A stretch of DNA of 64,000 bases, taken from NCBI GenBank assembly GCA_964017185.1, contig OZ024875.1:26235456-26299455 (forward strand), in the 5' to 3' direction. The notes under the pieces are model-generated. The model ran no database searches. It was not told where the DNA came from and was given only the letters and a program-made list of their open reading frames with translations. Shown piece by piece: positions 8,853-20,943 of the stretch. The DNA is from Rugalucina vietnamica (taxonomy: Eukaryota; Mollusca; Bivalvia; Lucinida; Lucinidae). How positions within the stretch are numbered: position 1 is the stretch's first letter; the number at the start of each line of letters is the position of its first letter. Both the position numbers and the translations under genes were made by a program.

Positions 8853-11267
8853 TTAGCTCGACTGCACGAAGTGCATAGAGCTATTGCAGTCACCCCGGTC
8901 GTCCACGTTCCCGGTCCCGTTCCCCTTCCCGTGCGCGTGCGCGTCACACTTGCGTTAAAGTTTTCTAGAAGTCCATATCTTGACAACCACTCATCAGAAA
9001 GCATTCATACTTGGACCATAGATACCCTGTAGGGTTTGCTTTCATTCCATGGCATCAGGCCCCTGGGTCCAGGCCAGGGGGTGGGGCTGGAGGTTAAAAT
9101 CTAGAACACCTTCAAAAATGGCAATTCTTATGTTAAAGTTTTCTAGAAGTCCATATCTTGACAACCACTCATCAGAAAGCATTGATACTTGGGCCATTGA
9201 CACCCTATAGGGTCGGCTTTCATTCCATGGCATCAGATATTTGGGTCCATGCCAGGGGGTGGGGCTAGAGATTAAAATCTAGAACACCATTAATAATAAT
9301 GGCTTTTCTGTGATATAGTATTCTAGAAGTCTATATCTTGAAAACTTTTTATCAGAGGGCTTTCATACTCGGACCATAGGTACCCTGTAGGGTTGAGTTT
9401 CATTCCATGGCATCGGGCCCCTGGGTCCATGCCTGTGGGGTGGGGCTGGAGGTTAAAAACTAGAACACTAAAAAATAGATGTACTGCTGTGTAACTTTAA
9501 CAAGGATGCATATCTTGACAACAACTTATCATAAAGCATTCATACTTCATACACTTTAGGTTCCATGACATTGGACCTCTGGGTCGGAGTCAGGGGGCGG
9601 GGCTAGAGGTCAAAATCTAGAATTCCTCGATTTTTTTTTCTTTTTATTTCTTAATAGAAACAACTTAGGAGGATGGTTGGTCATTCATCTTTTGACTTTG
9701 TGACACTGACTTGTGTGTCATGACGGTAAGGGTCGGTTGACCTACTTTCCTTGGTTCAGTGATTTTGCCTTTATCTTGACACTCAATTAGTATATTTTCT
9801 TACTTCTTTCAGATTATGAGTTAGTACGACCAGGCCTTTGACCCCAATATACTTATAGGTCACTGTGACCTAATTTCACGGTTCAGTGATTTTGCCTTAT
9901 ATCTTGACACTCAATTAGTATATTTTCATACTTTTTTCAGATTATGAGTGAGTATGACCAGACCTTTGACCCCAATATACTTTTAGGTCACTGTGACCTA
10001 ATTTCACGGTTCAGTGATTTTGCCTTATATCTCGGTACTCAAATGGTTTATGAACAAACTTCTTTCAAAGTATGTTTGCGTATGACAAGACCTTTGACCC
10101 TGAAGTAGTCCTAGGTCACTGTGACCTAATTTCACGGTTCAGTGATTTTGCCTTATATCTTGACACTCGATTAGTATATTTTCATACTTTTTTCAGATTA
10201 TGAGTGAGTATGACCAGACCTTTGACCCCAATATACTTACAGGTCACTGTGACCTAATTTCACGGTTCAGTGATTTTGCCTTATATCTCGGTACTCAAAT
10301 GGTTTATGAACAAACTTCTTTCAAAGTATGTTTGCGTATGACAAGACCTTTGACCCTGAAGTAGTCCTAGGTCACTGTGACCTAATTTCACGGTTCAGTG
10401 ATTTTGCCTTATATCTTGACACTCAATTAGTATATTTTCATACTTTTTTCAGATTATGAGTGAGTATGACCAGACCTTTGACCCCAATATACTTATAGGT
10501 CACTGTGACCTAATTTCACGGTTCAGTGACTTTGCCTTATATCTCGGCACTCAAGTGGTTTATGAACAAACTTCTTTCACACTATGTTTGCGTATGACAA
10601 GACCTTTGACCCTAAAGTAGTCCTAGGTCAATATGACCTAATTTCACGGTTCAGTGATTTTCCTTTATATCTCGGCACTCAATTGGTATATGAACATACT
10701 TATTTCACGATATGTATGAGTATGACAAGACCTTTGACCATAAAGTAGTCCTGGGTCACTGTGACCTAATTTCATGGTTCAGTGATTTTGCCTTATATCT
10801 CAACACTCAGTTGGTATTTTTTCATACTTCTTTCTGATTATGAATGAGTATGACCACACCTTTAACCCAAACATACTTATAGGTCAATATGACCTAATTT
10901 CATGGTTCAGTGATTTTGCTTTATATCTCAACACTGAATGGGTATATGATCATTTTTCTTTCACATTATGAGTAAGTATCAGACTTTGACCCTGCAATAC
11001 TTATAGGTCAGTGTGACCTTTTTTCACGGTTCAGTGATTTTGCCTTGTGTCTTGGCACTCAGTTGGTATATGAACACACTTCTTTCACAATATGAGTGAG
11101 ACCTTTAAATCTTAGGTAGTTATAGTTAACTTTCATGGTTGTGATTTTGCCTTATTGCATCAAGGCAAAAAGATGTGAGCATAATGCTTTGGGTTACTGG
11201 TCGGGTTTGGCCTTATGCTTGACAAAGGTCAGAAGCAGTCGAGCACGCTGTCCTGCGACAGCTCTTA
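8853..11267 (+). mobile_element. HINE-like element, family 2, copy A
   Basis: The 5' end TTAGCTCGACTGC is answered at the 3' end by GCAGTCGAGC, followed by the hairpin GCTGTC-ctgc-GACAGC and TCTTA before TT. Inside are a first array of about 178-bp units (8990-9560) and a second array of 128-bp units (9780-11090). Copy B in intron 10 of the KMT2E-like gene is nearly the same along its length. No coding sequence is present. Confidence 0.85.
9857..11019 (+). promoter_or_regulatory. Ten AGGTCA-type inverted repeats with 3-nt spacer (ERE-like), 128-bp period
   Basis: Sites start at 9857, 9985, 10113, 10241, 10369, 10497, 10625, 10753, 10881 and 11005. Six are exactly AGGTCACTGTGACCT, one differs only at its first base, and three have ATA or GTG spacers. 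The (A)GGTCA-NNN-TGACC(T) arrangement is the classical estrogen response element; CTG is the reverse complement of the vitellogenin-type CAG spacer. Most units also carry GACCTTTGACCC, close to a DR1 site. Binding is inference. Confidence 0.8.
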
Positions 11268-13365
11268 TTAATTATAGGGGCCCAGCCGGATTTTTACTTG
11301 CTGTGGGTGAGTGGACGACCGCTAGTCTGAATCCCTGCTTTACAACGGAGGTGTTTGTGACATTAAGGCCTAAATGAATTATTTGTGTGGTTCCAGTTTA
11401 CCTACCTACCCTAATTTTTTCACCCGACCCTAAACATTAAAATGGTCTTTGGAGAGATAAACAACTAAAAACAGCCATATTTTCCGATTTTGAAGCCATT
11501 TTCTGTGTTAAATGTTTTGACTAAATTAAATAATACTCCCTACCTACCTACCCTAATTTTTGGGGGCATGAAACAAGAACCACACATATATTTCATTTAG
11601 GCCTAATGTGAATCTGCTATTAAAATGAATTTCAGTTTTACGGCTGACAAACAAACATATCCGCATACATTTGCTTCATCACACAGCACCATGTCGTCAT
11701 CGGTGATAGTTTGCTTTAATCTGGTCAGAAAGTTAGCATAGAAATGTGCCACCGTCATTCTGTTGTTATGCTGGTTAACTTCACTTTATCATGGTAGAAG
11801 TTATTGAACTTTCATCTGCCGACCTGTTATCCCCATTCTAAGGAGAAGCAAGCCACATTCTCATCTTTAATTGTCTTAGAATGATTGGTTTTGTAGGCCC
11901 ACACAAATTTTCGGCATTAGATAGTCAGTTTCCACGTTCAGGGTTAGAAATAAGCAGTTCCACCCTTGCCCGTCATGGGTTAAATTTGTTGGAGACAACC
12001 TGACCTTACTGGATGGTTGTCCCCAGGACAACTTGAAATTCTCCAAGTTTTTGACTTGATAATTCTTAGTGGAGCTAAAGTACAAATTCACAACAATGAA
12101 AATTGAATCATATCTTTGAAGTTAAGCAGTAATATTATAATATTGATATCATAAAAAGTATAAGACATTTGCTTGGGGCCAAGTTCAAAATTTGATGGGC
12201 AAGTTAAGATTATTTTCAGATCTCCCAGACAAGTTGTTTCCTAGGCCTTATTTCTAGCACTGCACATTGTTTTGTGGGAGTTTAAGACATAAAGGTTTAT
12301 AAACCTTCAAAAGTTAGATCAAGTAACCTCCGTTGGAACCACCTTTTGTGTTCTGTTTCGAAAAATCTTCAAGAAGTTCTCATCTAATTCTTCTCACACA
12401 AATTATATCAATGAACTCTCAGTTTTGATAATTGATAACTCAGAAGTGATATATGAGCACCTGTCAAACAATTAATGTGGTAACATCAATGATATTATAA
12501 TATATTGATACTGTATTAACACTCCGATTTAATCTGATACTGTAAGATTAGTCTCCCCTGATTACCTGTCAATCACTTTCACGGTTTGGGGCAAGTCGCA
12601 AAATCAAGTAAACAAATGTCAGAGAATTTTCTTTGTGGTTGTAAAGGTGTAACGTTACAATGCATGTAAAAATCGATTTGTTCCAAATAATCACTGTTAG
12701 TGTCGGTGTGTTTTCCGTTATTGCATAGTATTTTTGATTGGAAAATATCCATCGCTGGAAGTCTAATAATATATATTCCATTAAGGTTTTTTGTTATAAA
12801 GAATTATGACTGTACTTAAATTGTAACCTGCTCAGAAGTTCTGAGCCTGCCTAGGGAAAGTGGTTCAAGTCAAGTCATCCATACAGTATAAGCCTTTTTG
12901 GGTTTCTTGGTTGGTTATATTTTAAAGCACATTTTGGGTGTCATGGCATCCTAATCATCATGTAAACATCACTGTGCAGAAGTCCCATAAAATGGAGGCA
13001 ACTTCTCGACATGACCATAGCTGTTGACTGGGGCATAAAGTATTTATTCAAACAAAAAAAAAGCAATTTAGGCATAGATTTCTGTTGCTTCTTGCTGAAA
13101 GGAGACTTTTTCTATTAATCATGGAAAAGCTTTCCAAAAATGGTTGATATTCATGCAAACAAGCATTGATCTTTGGCATGACAACCACTCTTCCTTCTTG
13201 ATTTGGTACTGCCAAATTGATCAAGTGTAAGCTTATGACAAAAATTTTGTAAAAGTCAGTTAAAAACGCTTAGTCCTGTCTCAGTTAACTGAGACTTACT
13301 GAGTGACACAGAGGTAGGAGAAAGGAGAGAAAAAACATTGGCTTGTACCTGTGCCATGCACCTTT
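11268..13365. other. Mostly non-repetitive stretch upstream of the gene
   Basis: No coding exon recognised. It could contain the promoter or non-coding 5' exons of the downstream KMT2E-like gene, but nothing in the sequence decides this. The only structure seen is the small TIR repeat at 11361-11608. Confidence 0.4.
11361..11608. mobile_element. Small TIR repeat (MITE-like)
   Basis: The left arm, with AGGCCTAAATGAA and GTGTGGTTC, is the imperfect inverse of the right arm, about 30 bp. Inside, CCTACCTACCCTAATTTTT occurs twice as direct repeats. Confidence 0.55.
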
Positions 13366-14077
13366 TTAGCTCGGAGGCTCACAGGTGAGCTTATAGTATT
13401 ATACAGTACCTTAATTAATTTTTTAGACCATTGGGTATTTGGGTATGTGAAATTTTAATTGGGTATGTTCAATATTTTTACCCACTCTGTTTTCAATCAA
13501 TTGGGTAAAATGGAAAAACAATTGGGTAATTCGTCACGAAAAAATATTAATTGGGTATTATGTGTTTAATTATTTTTTTTATCATTTATTAAAGCTTATA
13601 TTTTAGATATTACTGTTTCACTGTACGTTGTACTGAACTGAAGGGACAAAATGAAGCCAAATGTAAGAAAGACTATAACATTTCTACCGTAAAACAAAGA
13701 GACCACTCAATGGATTTTAGCTGATTTGAATGTGCTGCAGACATGGGTCAATACAGTTTTGTAGGCTTTCTTAATGATTTGAGACCAGCCAAGGAACTTT
13801 AAAAGCTGAAAAAATCTCTCATTCGCAAACTGAGTCTACTTTCATTTTCAATAAAATCATGTTTACCCCCATTAAAAGTGATTTCAAACCCGATTTCAAA
13901 CGTAAATTCCCGACCTGACACTTGTAAAAAAGTTCTTTCACAATTCCATTGAAGAAAGGTTGCGTATAGAGATCAAATCGGCGTAGACTACCGGTTTTTT
14001 AGCTCACCTGAGCCGTTAGGCTCACAAGGTGAGCTTATAGGATGGCCATGATCCGGCGTCCGTCGTCGTCCACCATT

Positions 14078-16198
14078 TTTAGCTCACCTGAGCCGTCAGG
14101 CTCACAAGGTGAGCTTATAGTATACCCATGCTCCGTCGTCCGTCGTCCGTCCGTCCGTCGTCCACAATTTTCAAAGATCTTCTTCTCTGAAACCACTTGG
14201 CCAATCAAAGCCAAATTTTACATGAAGCATCTATGGGAAGGGGGAACCAATGTATATATAAATAATCCAGGTCACATGACCAAGATGGCCGCCATGCCCA
14301 TATATGGTAAAAACCCTTCAAAAATCTTCTTCTCCGGAACCACTGGACCGATTTCAACCAAACTTGGCATGAAGCATCGATGACTCAAGCACTACAATGT
14401 GTATATAAATCATGACCTTGCGGTGACCTTGACCTATTTTACGGCAAGGTCAACATAGGTCGCCTTTGCATTTGAATGGGAAAAATTGTTAAATTGTCAT
14501 TTAAAGGAAAAAATCTTGCAGAAAATGAGCAGTAGGACTGAATATTAATGATTCTGAAAAAAATTTGGCACCAGGGGCTCATCCGCCCTCACCCCGGGGC
14601 AATATACATGTATATTATCATAATATTCAAACATCTTCTTCTCTGAAACCGCTTGGCCAATCAAAGCCAAATTTTACATGAAGCATCTATGGGAAGGGGG
14701 AACCAATGTGTATATAAATAATCCAGGTCACATGACCAAGATGGCCGCCATGCCCATATATGGTAAAAACCCTTCAAAAATCTTCTTCTCCAGAACTGGT
14801 GGACCGATTTCAACAAAACTTGGCATGAAGCATTGATGGCTCAAGCACTACAATGTATATATAAATCATGACCCTGTGATGACCTTGACCTATTTTACGG
14901 CAAGGTCAACATAGGTCACCAATGCATTGGAATGGGGAAAACTTTTAAAATGTAATTTAAAGTGAAATTGTTGCAGGAAATGGGAAGTAGGACTGAATAT
15001 TAATGATTCTGAAAAAAATTGGACCCCAGGGGCTCATGTGCCCCCACCCCGCGGCAATATACATGTATATTTCCATAATATTCAAACGTCTTCTCCTCTG
15101 AAACCGCTTGGCCAATCAAAGCCAAATTTTTTGTGAAGCATCTATAGAATGGAGGAATCAATGTGTATATAAATAATCTAGGTCACATGACAAAGATGGC
15201 CGCCATGCCCATATATGGTAAAAACCCATCAAAAACCTTCTTCTCTGAAACCAATAGACTGATTTCAAGGAAACTTGGCATGAAGCATCGATGGCTAAAG
15301 TACTTTAATGTATATGAACCTCAATGCGACAAAATGTACCTTCGGACATTCAAACATTACTGGTAGAAAGCAGCAAAAAAGCGAAAAAAATATGTAATAT
15401 GCGTTATAGAAATAACACTGTGTTTATAATGTTTGAACACTGGGCTACAAAATGAATGAGTTTTAAAACATATTTATTGTCAATATTTTGATTTATCTGC
15501 CCTTGTTTTAGCCTATAATACACATAATTTTCCTAAGTGTATCGTTAAACGGTAACCATAGCAACAGCGTCATCATAGAAATAGACAAAATAATTACGAC
15601 AGATTGCTTGTAAGTTTGGTATGCTTCTATCTAAGCAATAGGTTCTGACCAGTGCTTAAACAGTTTTTAGCAAATGCATCGAGTTTTGTAAGCTCTGCTA
15701 ACATGCAGTAATGCATTACGCAAGTTTGACGTCATTTTCAGGACAATGACGTCTGTAGTGTTCATATAGTAAATTGGTCGTATCTCACAAAATTAATGAA
15801 ATAATCTGGCCAAATAAAGAGTAACAGACTCTAGAAACATCATACATTCAGCGTAACTTTGTTTGTCTAATACTCAAATAATTGGCCGAAGGTACATTTT
15901 CCCACGTTGTGGCCCATATATAAATCAGGACCCTGTGATGACCTTGACCAAGTTTATGGCAAGGTCAACATGGGTTGCCTATGCATTTGAATTGGGAAAA
16001 CTGTTAAAATGTCATTTGAAGGGAAAAGCCAGCAGGAAATTGGCAAATGGACAGAATATTGAAGATTCAGAAAAAAGAAAATGGCCCAAGGGCTTCATCT
16101 GCCCCTGCACTGGAATAAAATACCATAATATTCATACATGTTTATTGGTATATGCAGCAGATCTCAGGTGAGCGTTTACAGGACCATTGGTCCTCTGG
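14078..16198 (+). mobile_element. HINE-like element, family 1 (fourth level), exact ends
   Basis: It starts TTTAGCTCACCTGAG and ends GGACCATTGGTCCTCTGG. Removing it joins CGTCCACCATT to TCAAAGATC, matching the uninterrupted CGTCCACAATTTCAAAGATC of other copies and fixing a T|T target. It carries tandem units and is itself interrupted at 15316-15915. Confidence 0.85.
15316..15915. mobile_element. 600-bp MITE inside a HINE unit
   Basis: Imperfect 30-bp inverted ends share AAAATGTACCTTCGG. It splits a family 1 unit at its GTATATAAAT motif, leaving ATAT on both sides, so a short AT-type duplication is likely. No coding sequence. Confidence 0.65.
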
Positions 16199-19100
16199 TC
16201 AAAGATCTTCTTCTCTGAAACCGCTTGGCCAATTAAAGCCAAATTTTATATGAAGCATCTATGGGAAGGGGGAACCAATGTGTTTATAAATAATCCAGGT
16301 CACATGACCAAGATGGCCGCCATGCCCATATATGGTAAATACCATTAAAAAATCTTCTCCTCTGGAACCGGTGGACCGATTTCAACGAAACTTGGCATGA
16401 AGCATCGGGGACTAAAGTACTACAATGTGTTTATAAATTATGACCTTTGGATGACCTTGACCTATTTTATGGCAAGGTCAACATAGGTCGCCCATGCATT
16501 TGAATGGGGAAAATTGTTAAAATGTCATTTAAAGGGCAAATCTTGCAGGAAATGGGCAAATGGACTGAAGGTAGGTAATTCTGAAAACAATTTGGACCCC
16601 AGGGTTGGTCTGCCCCCACCCCGGGGCAATATACATGTATATTACAAAAATATTCAAAGATCTTCTTCTCTGAAACCACTTGGCCAATCAAAGCCAAATT
16701 TTATATGAAGCATCTATAGGAAGGGGGAATCAATGTGTTTATAAATAATCCAGGTCACATGACCAAGATGGCCGCCATGCCCATATATGGTAAAAACCCT
16801 TCAAAATTCTTCTTCTCCGGAACCACTGGACCGATTTCAACGAAACTTGGCATGAAACATCGGGGACTAGAGTACTACAATGTGTTTATAAATTATGACC
16901 TTTGGATGACCTTGACCTATTTTAACGACAAGGTCAACATAGGTCGCCCATGCATTTGAATGGGAAAAATTAATAAAATGTCATTTGAAAGGCAAATCTT
17001 GCAGGAAATGGGCAAATGGACTGAAGGTAGGTAATTCTGAAAAAAGATTGGACCCTAGGGGTGGGTCTGCCCCCACCCTGGGGCAATATACATGTATATT
17101 AAAAAATATTCAAAGATCTTCTTCTCTGAAACCACTTGGCCAATCAAAGCCAAATTTTATATGAAGCATCTATAGGAAGGGGGAATCAATGTGTTTATAA
17201 ATAATACAGGTCACATGACCAAGATGGCCGCCATGCCCATATATGGTAAAAACCCTTCAAAATTCTTTTTCTCCGGAACCACTGGACCGATTTCAACGAA
17301 ACTTGGCATGAAGCATCGGGGACTAGAGTACTACAATGTGTTTATAAATTATGACCTTTGGATGACCTTGACCTATTTTAACGGCAAGGTCAACATAGGT
17401 CGCCCATGCATTTGAATGGGAAAAATTGTTAAGATGTCATTTGAAAGGCAAATCTTGCAGGAAATGGGCAAATGGTTCTAAAAAAAAATTGGACCCTAGG
17501 GGTTGGTCTGCCCCCACCCTGGGGCAATATACATGTATATTACAAAAATATTCAAAGATCTTCTTCTCTGAAACCACTTGGCCAATCAAAGCCAAATTTT
17601 ATATGAAGCATCTATAGGAAGGGGGAACCAATTTGTTTATTAATAATCCAGGTCAAATGACCAAAATGGCCACCATGCCCTTATATGGTAAAAACCCTTC
17701 AAAATTCTTCTTCTCAGGAACCACTGGACCGATTTCAACGAAACTTGGCATGAAGCATCAGGGACTAGAGTACTACAATGTGTTTATAAATTATGACCTT
17801 TGGATGACCTTGACCTATTTTACGGCAAGGTCAACATAGGTCGCCCATGCATTTGAATGGGAAAAATTGTTAAAATGTCATTTGAAAGGCAAATCTTGCA
17901 GGAAAAGGGCAAATGGACTGAAGGTAGGTAATTCTGAAAAAAATTTGGACCCTAGGGGTTGGTCTGCCCCCACCCTGGGGCAATATACAGGTATATTACA
18001 AAAATATTCAAAGATCTTCTCTGAAACCACTTGGCCAATCAAAGCCAAATTTTATATGAAGCATCTATAGATAGGAAGGGGGAACCAATTTGTTTCTTAA
18101 TAATTCAGGTGGCCACCATGCCCTTATATGGTAAAAACCCTTCAAAATTCTTCTTCTCCGGAACCACTGGACCGATTTCAACGAAACTTGGCATGAAGCA
18201 TCAGGGACTGAAGTACTACAATGTGTTTTTGAATTATGACCTTTGGATGACCTTGACCTATTTTACAGCAAGGTCAACATAGGTCGCCAATGCATTTGAA
18301 TGGGGAAAACTTTTAAAATGTCATTTTAAGTGAAAGTCTTGCAGGAAATGGGCAGTAGGACTGAATATTAATGATTCTGAAAAAAAAATGGACCCCAGGG
18401 ACTCATTTGCCCCAGCCCCGGGGCATTATACATGTATATTACCATAATATTCAAACATCCTTTCCTCTGAAACCGCTTGGCCAATCAAAGCCAAATTTCA
18501 TATGAAGTATCTATAGAATGGAGGAATCAATGTGTATATAAATAATCCAGGTCACATGACCAAGATGGCCACTATGCCCATATATGGTATAAACCCTTCA
18601 AAAATCTTCTCCGGAACCGGTGATTTCGAAGAAACTTGGCATGAAGCATCGATGACTCAAGTACTACAATGTTTGTATAAATCATGACCCTGTTATGACC
18701 TTGACCTATTTTAAGGCAAGGTCAACATGGGTTGCCTATGTATTTGAATGGGTAAACTGTTAAAATGCCATTTGAAGGGAAAAACTTGTATGGACAGTAT
18801 ATTGATTATTCTGAAAAAAAAATGGCCCAAGGGCTTCATCTGCCCCTATACTGGGACTATTTTCTATATCATTCGTATATACAGCAGATCTCAGGTGAGC
18901 GTTTACAGGACCATTGGTCCTCTTGTTTATCGTTATTTATTTGCGTTGCGGCATATTGAAACCATGTTTTCCATTTTTGAGAAAATCCCTTGATAGTGGA
19001 TCTCGTCGTTATCGGATATTGCAAATAATCGCTTTAGGGCGCGCGGGAAACCAGGGACGAACCGAGTTATTCCGAATGAAATTGGTACAACTACTTGCCG

Positions 19101-20739
19101 AAAAGAAACGGCTCGAAATTTTGATAAAAACCGGCACGCACTTGATTTTCCTGGAATTGCGTATCGGCGATTTCTTTTGCGTTTTCTTACGCTACCGGAT
19201 TGTTATGAATTGCGTATTTTGATAATTTAATTGCGTAATTACGCAAATACGCATGCTAATTAAGGTACTGGTATACCCATGTTTCGGCGTCCGTCCATCG
19301 TCTGTCGTCCACAATTTCAAAGATCTTTTCCTCTAAAACCGCTTGGCCAATCATAGCCAAACTTCATGTGGAGCATCCTTAGGAAGGGGGAACGAAAGTT
19401 TATATGAATGGTCCAGGTCACATGACCAAGATGGCCGCCATGGCAGCAAAAACCTTTAAAAATCTTCTTCTCCAGAACCAGTGGGCCGATTTTCACGAAA
19501 CGTGGTATGTAGCATCGGGGACGCGGGCCCAACATAGTTTATATAAATCATGACCCTAGGATGACCTTGACCTATTTTACGGCAAGGTCAACTTAGGTCG
19601 CCAATGCATTTGAATGGGAAAAAATGGTATTTTAAAATGCTATTTAATGTGTAAAACTTACTGGGAATAGGCAAATGGACAGAAGATTAATGTAAATGGA
19701 AAATTTTAGCCCCTGGGGGGGGGGGTTGTCTGCCCCTGCCCCGGGGTTATATACATGTATATGACCATAATATTCAAACATCTGCTCTGAAAGCGCTAGG
19801 CCAATCAAAGCCAAACTTCATGTGGAGCATCCTTTGGAAGGGGGAATAAAAGTTTATATAAATGGTCAAGGTCACATGGCCGCCATAGCTATAAATAGCA
19901 AAAACCTTTAAAAATCTTCTTCTTCAGAACCAGAAGGCCTATGATTTTGATTCTTGGTGTGAAGCATCTGGGAATGGAGCTCTACAAATTCTATATAAAT
20001 CATGACCCTGGGATGACCTTGACCTATTTTACGGTAAGGTCAACTTAGGTCTTGCATTGGAATGGGAAAAAATAGGAAAATGTAATTAAATGGCAAAAAA
20101 CTTGCTAGAAATGAGCAAATGGACAGAAGATTTATGTTTAAGAAAATATTTTTGGCCAGGGGGTTGTCTGCCCCTGCCCCGGGGCTATAGACATGTATAT
20201 GACCATAATATTGAAACATCTTCTTCTCTGAAACCGCTAGGCCAATCAAAGTCAAACTTTTTGTGGACCATCCTTAGGAAGAGGGAATGAAAGTTTGTAT
20301 AAATGGTCAAGGTCACATGACCAAGATGGCCGCCATGGTTATAAATAGCAAAAAACGTTTAAAAATCTGCTTCTTCAGAACCAGAAGGCCTATGATTTTG
20401 AAACTTGGCATGAAGTATTAAAGAACAGAGGTCTAGAAAATTTGTATAAATCATGACACTGGGATGACCTTGACCTATTTCATGGCAAGGTCAACTTAGA
20501 TCGCCCATGCATTTGAATGGAGAAAATTGTTAAAATGTCATTTGAAGGACAAAACTTGCAGTTAATTGGCAAATGGACTGAATTTTTTTGATTTGAAAAA
20601 GACATTGACTCCAGGAGTTATTCTGACCCTGCCCTAGGGTTATATACATGCATTGTACCATTCTAGTCTAACAAGTTTATTGGTACATGTATATATCTCA
20701 GGTCTCAGGTGAGCGTTTACAGGACAATTGGTCCTCTGG

Positions 20740-20869
20740 TTTATTACTCAAGATTATATTGATGAAGGGGTCCTTAAAAGCTGGCTTTGCTTCTAGATGT
20801 AGAAATGACAGCCCAACTGATGATTACCAGACTGTATAGTGGTTGTCCCCCCTGGTGTAGAGTGTAACC
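20740..20869 (+). other. Presumed 5' UTR and splice acceptor of the ATG exon
   Basis: A pyrimidine-rich CTGGCTTTGCTTCTAG ends at 20796 and is a good 3' splice site, suggesting that the ATG exon starts at 20797 and that earlier non-coding exons lie upstream. An in-frame TAG at 20858-20860 precedes the ATG at 20870, which supports that start. Confidence 0.5.
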
Positions 20870-20943
20870 ATGAGTGTGATACTACGACTTGGAGCTGTCA
20901 ATACTGACACTCCGTACTCCAGACTCATCAGTGATGGAGCAGA
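20870..20943 (+). CDS. KMT2E: Coding exon 1 (residues 1-24)
   Basis: Encodes the conserved N-terminus [19 protein letters not shown], matching the MSI.IPLG...SY start of vertebrate KMT2E and SETD5. The donor is GA|GTAAGT. Confidence 0.85.

Larger units (their letters stand above)
13999..18925 (+). mobile_element. HINE-like element, family 1 (third level), with a copy nested in it
   Basis: The 5' hairpin is AGCTCACCTGAGCC with its partner GGCTCACAAGGTGAGCT. The 3' end at 18890-18925 has CTCAGGTGAGCG, the GGACCATTGGTCC hairpin and TCTTG in place of the usual TCTGG. The interior is tandem units of about 440-460 bp. A second HINE (14078-16198) lies inside it near the 5' end. Confidence 0.75.
13404..19270. 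mobile_element. TIR element nested in HINE, itself split by a HINE
   Basis: The ends are CAGTACCTTAATTA and its inverse TAATTAAGGTACTG. Its own sequence is about 13404-13998 and 18926-19270 (roughly 940 bp); the middle is a nested HINE. The left part has repeated ATTGGGTA motifs. CAG/CTG ends suggest hAT, but the target duplication is not clear. Confidence 0.6.
13366..20739 (+). mobile_element. Outer HINE-like element, family 1, with nested insertions
   Basis: The 5' end (13366-13400) has the family 1 TTAGCTC...GGCTCACAGGTGAGC hairpin with a deletion in its first arm. The element resumes at 19271 with GTATACCCATG and ends with CTCAGGTGAGCG, a GGAC-AATT-GGTCC-type hairpin and CTCTGG at 20739. 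Units of about 450 bp fill 19310-20660. The interruption 13404-19270 is a TIR element. The 3' end lies 58 bp from the presumed start of the ATG exon of the KMT2E-like gene. Confidence 0.75.

Noticed and set aside
9780..11090. CRISPR-like array of regularly spaced palindromes
   Set aside because: Spacers are themselves repeated, the period is 128 bp, and the context is a eukaryotic transposable element.
14240..18282. Repeated 60-80-codon frames of the type [16 protein letters not shown]
   Set aside because: They are translations of the HINE tandem unit; frames end at unit variations, have no splice context and recur at every copy. Not genes.
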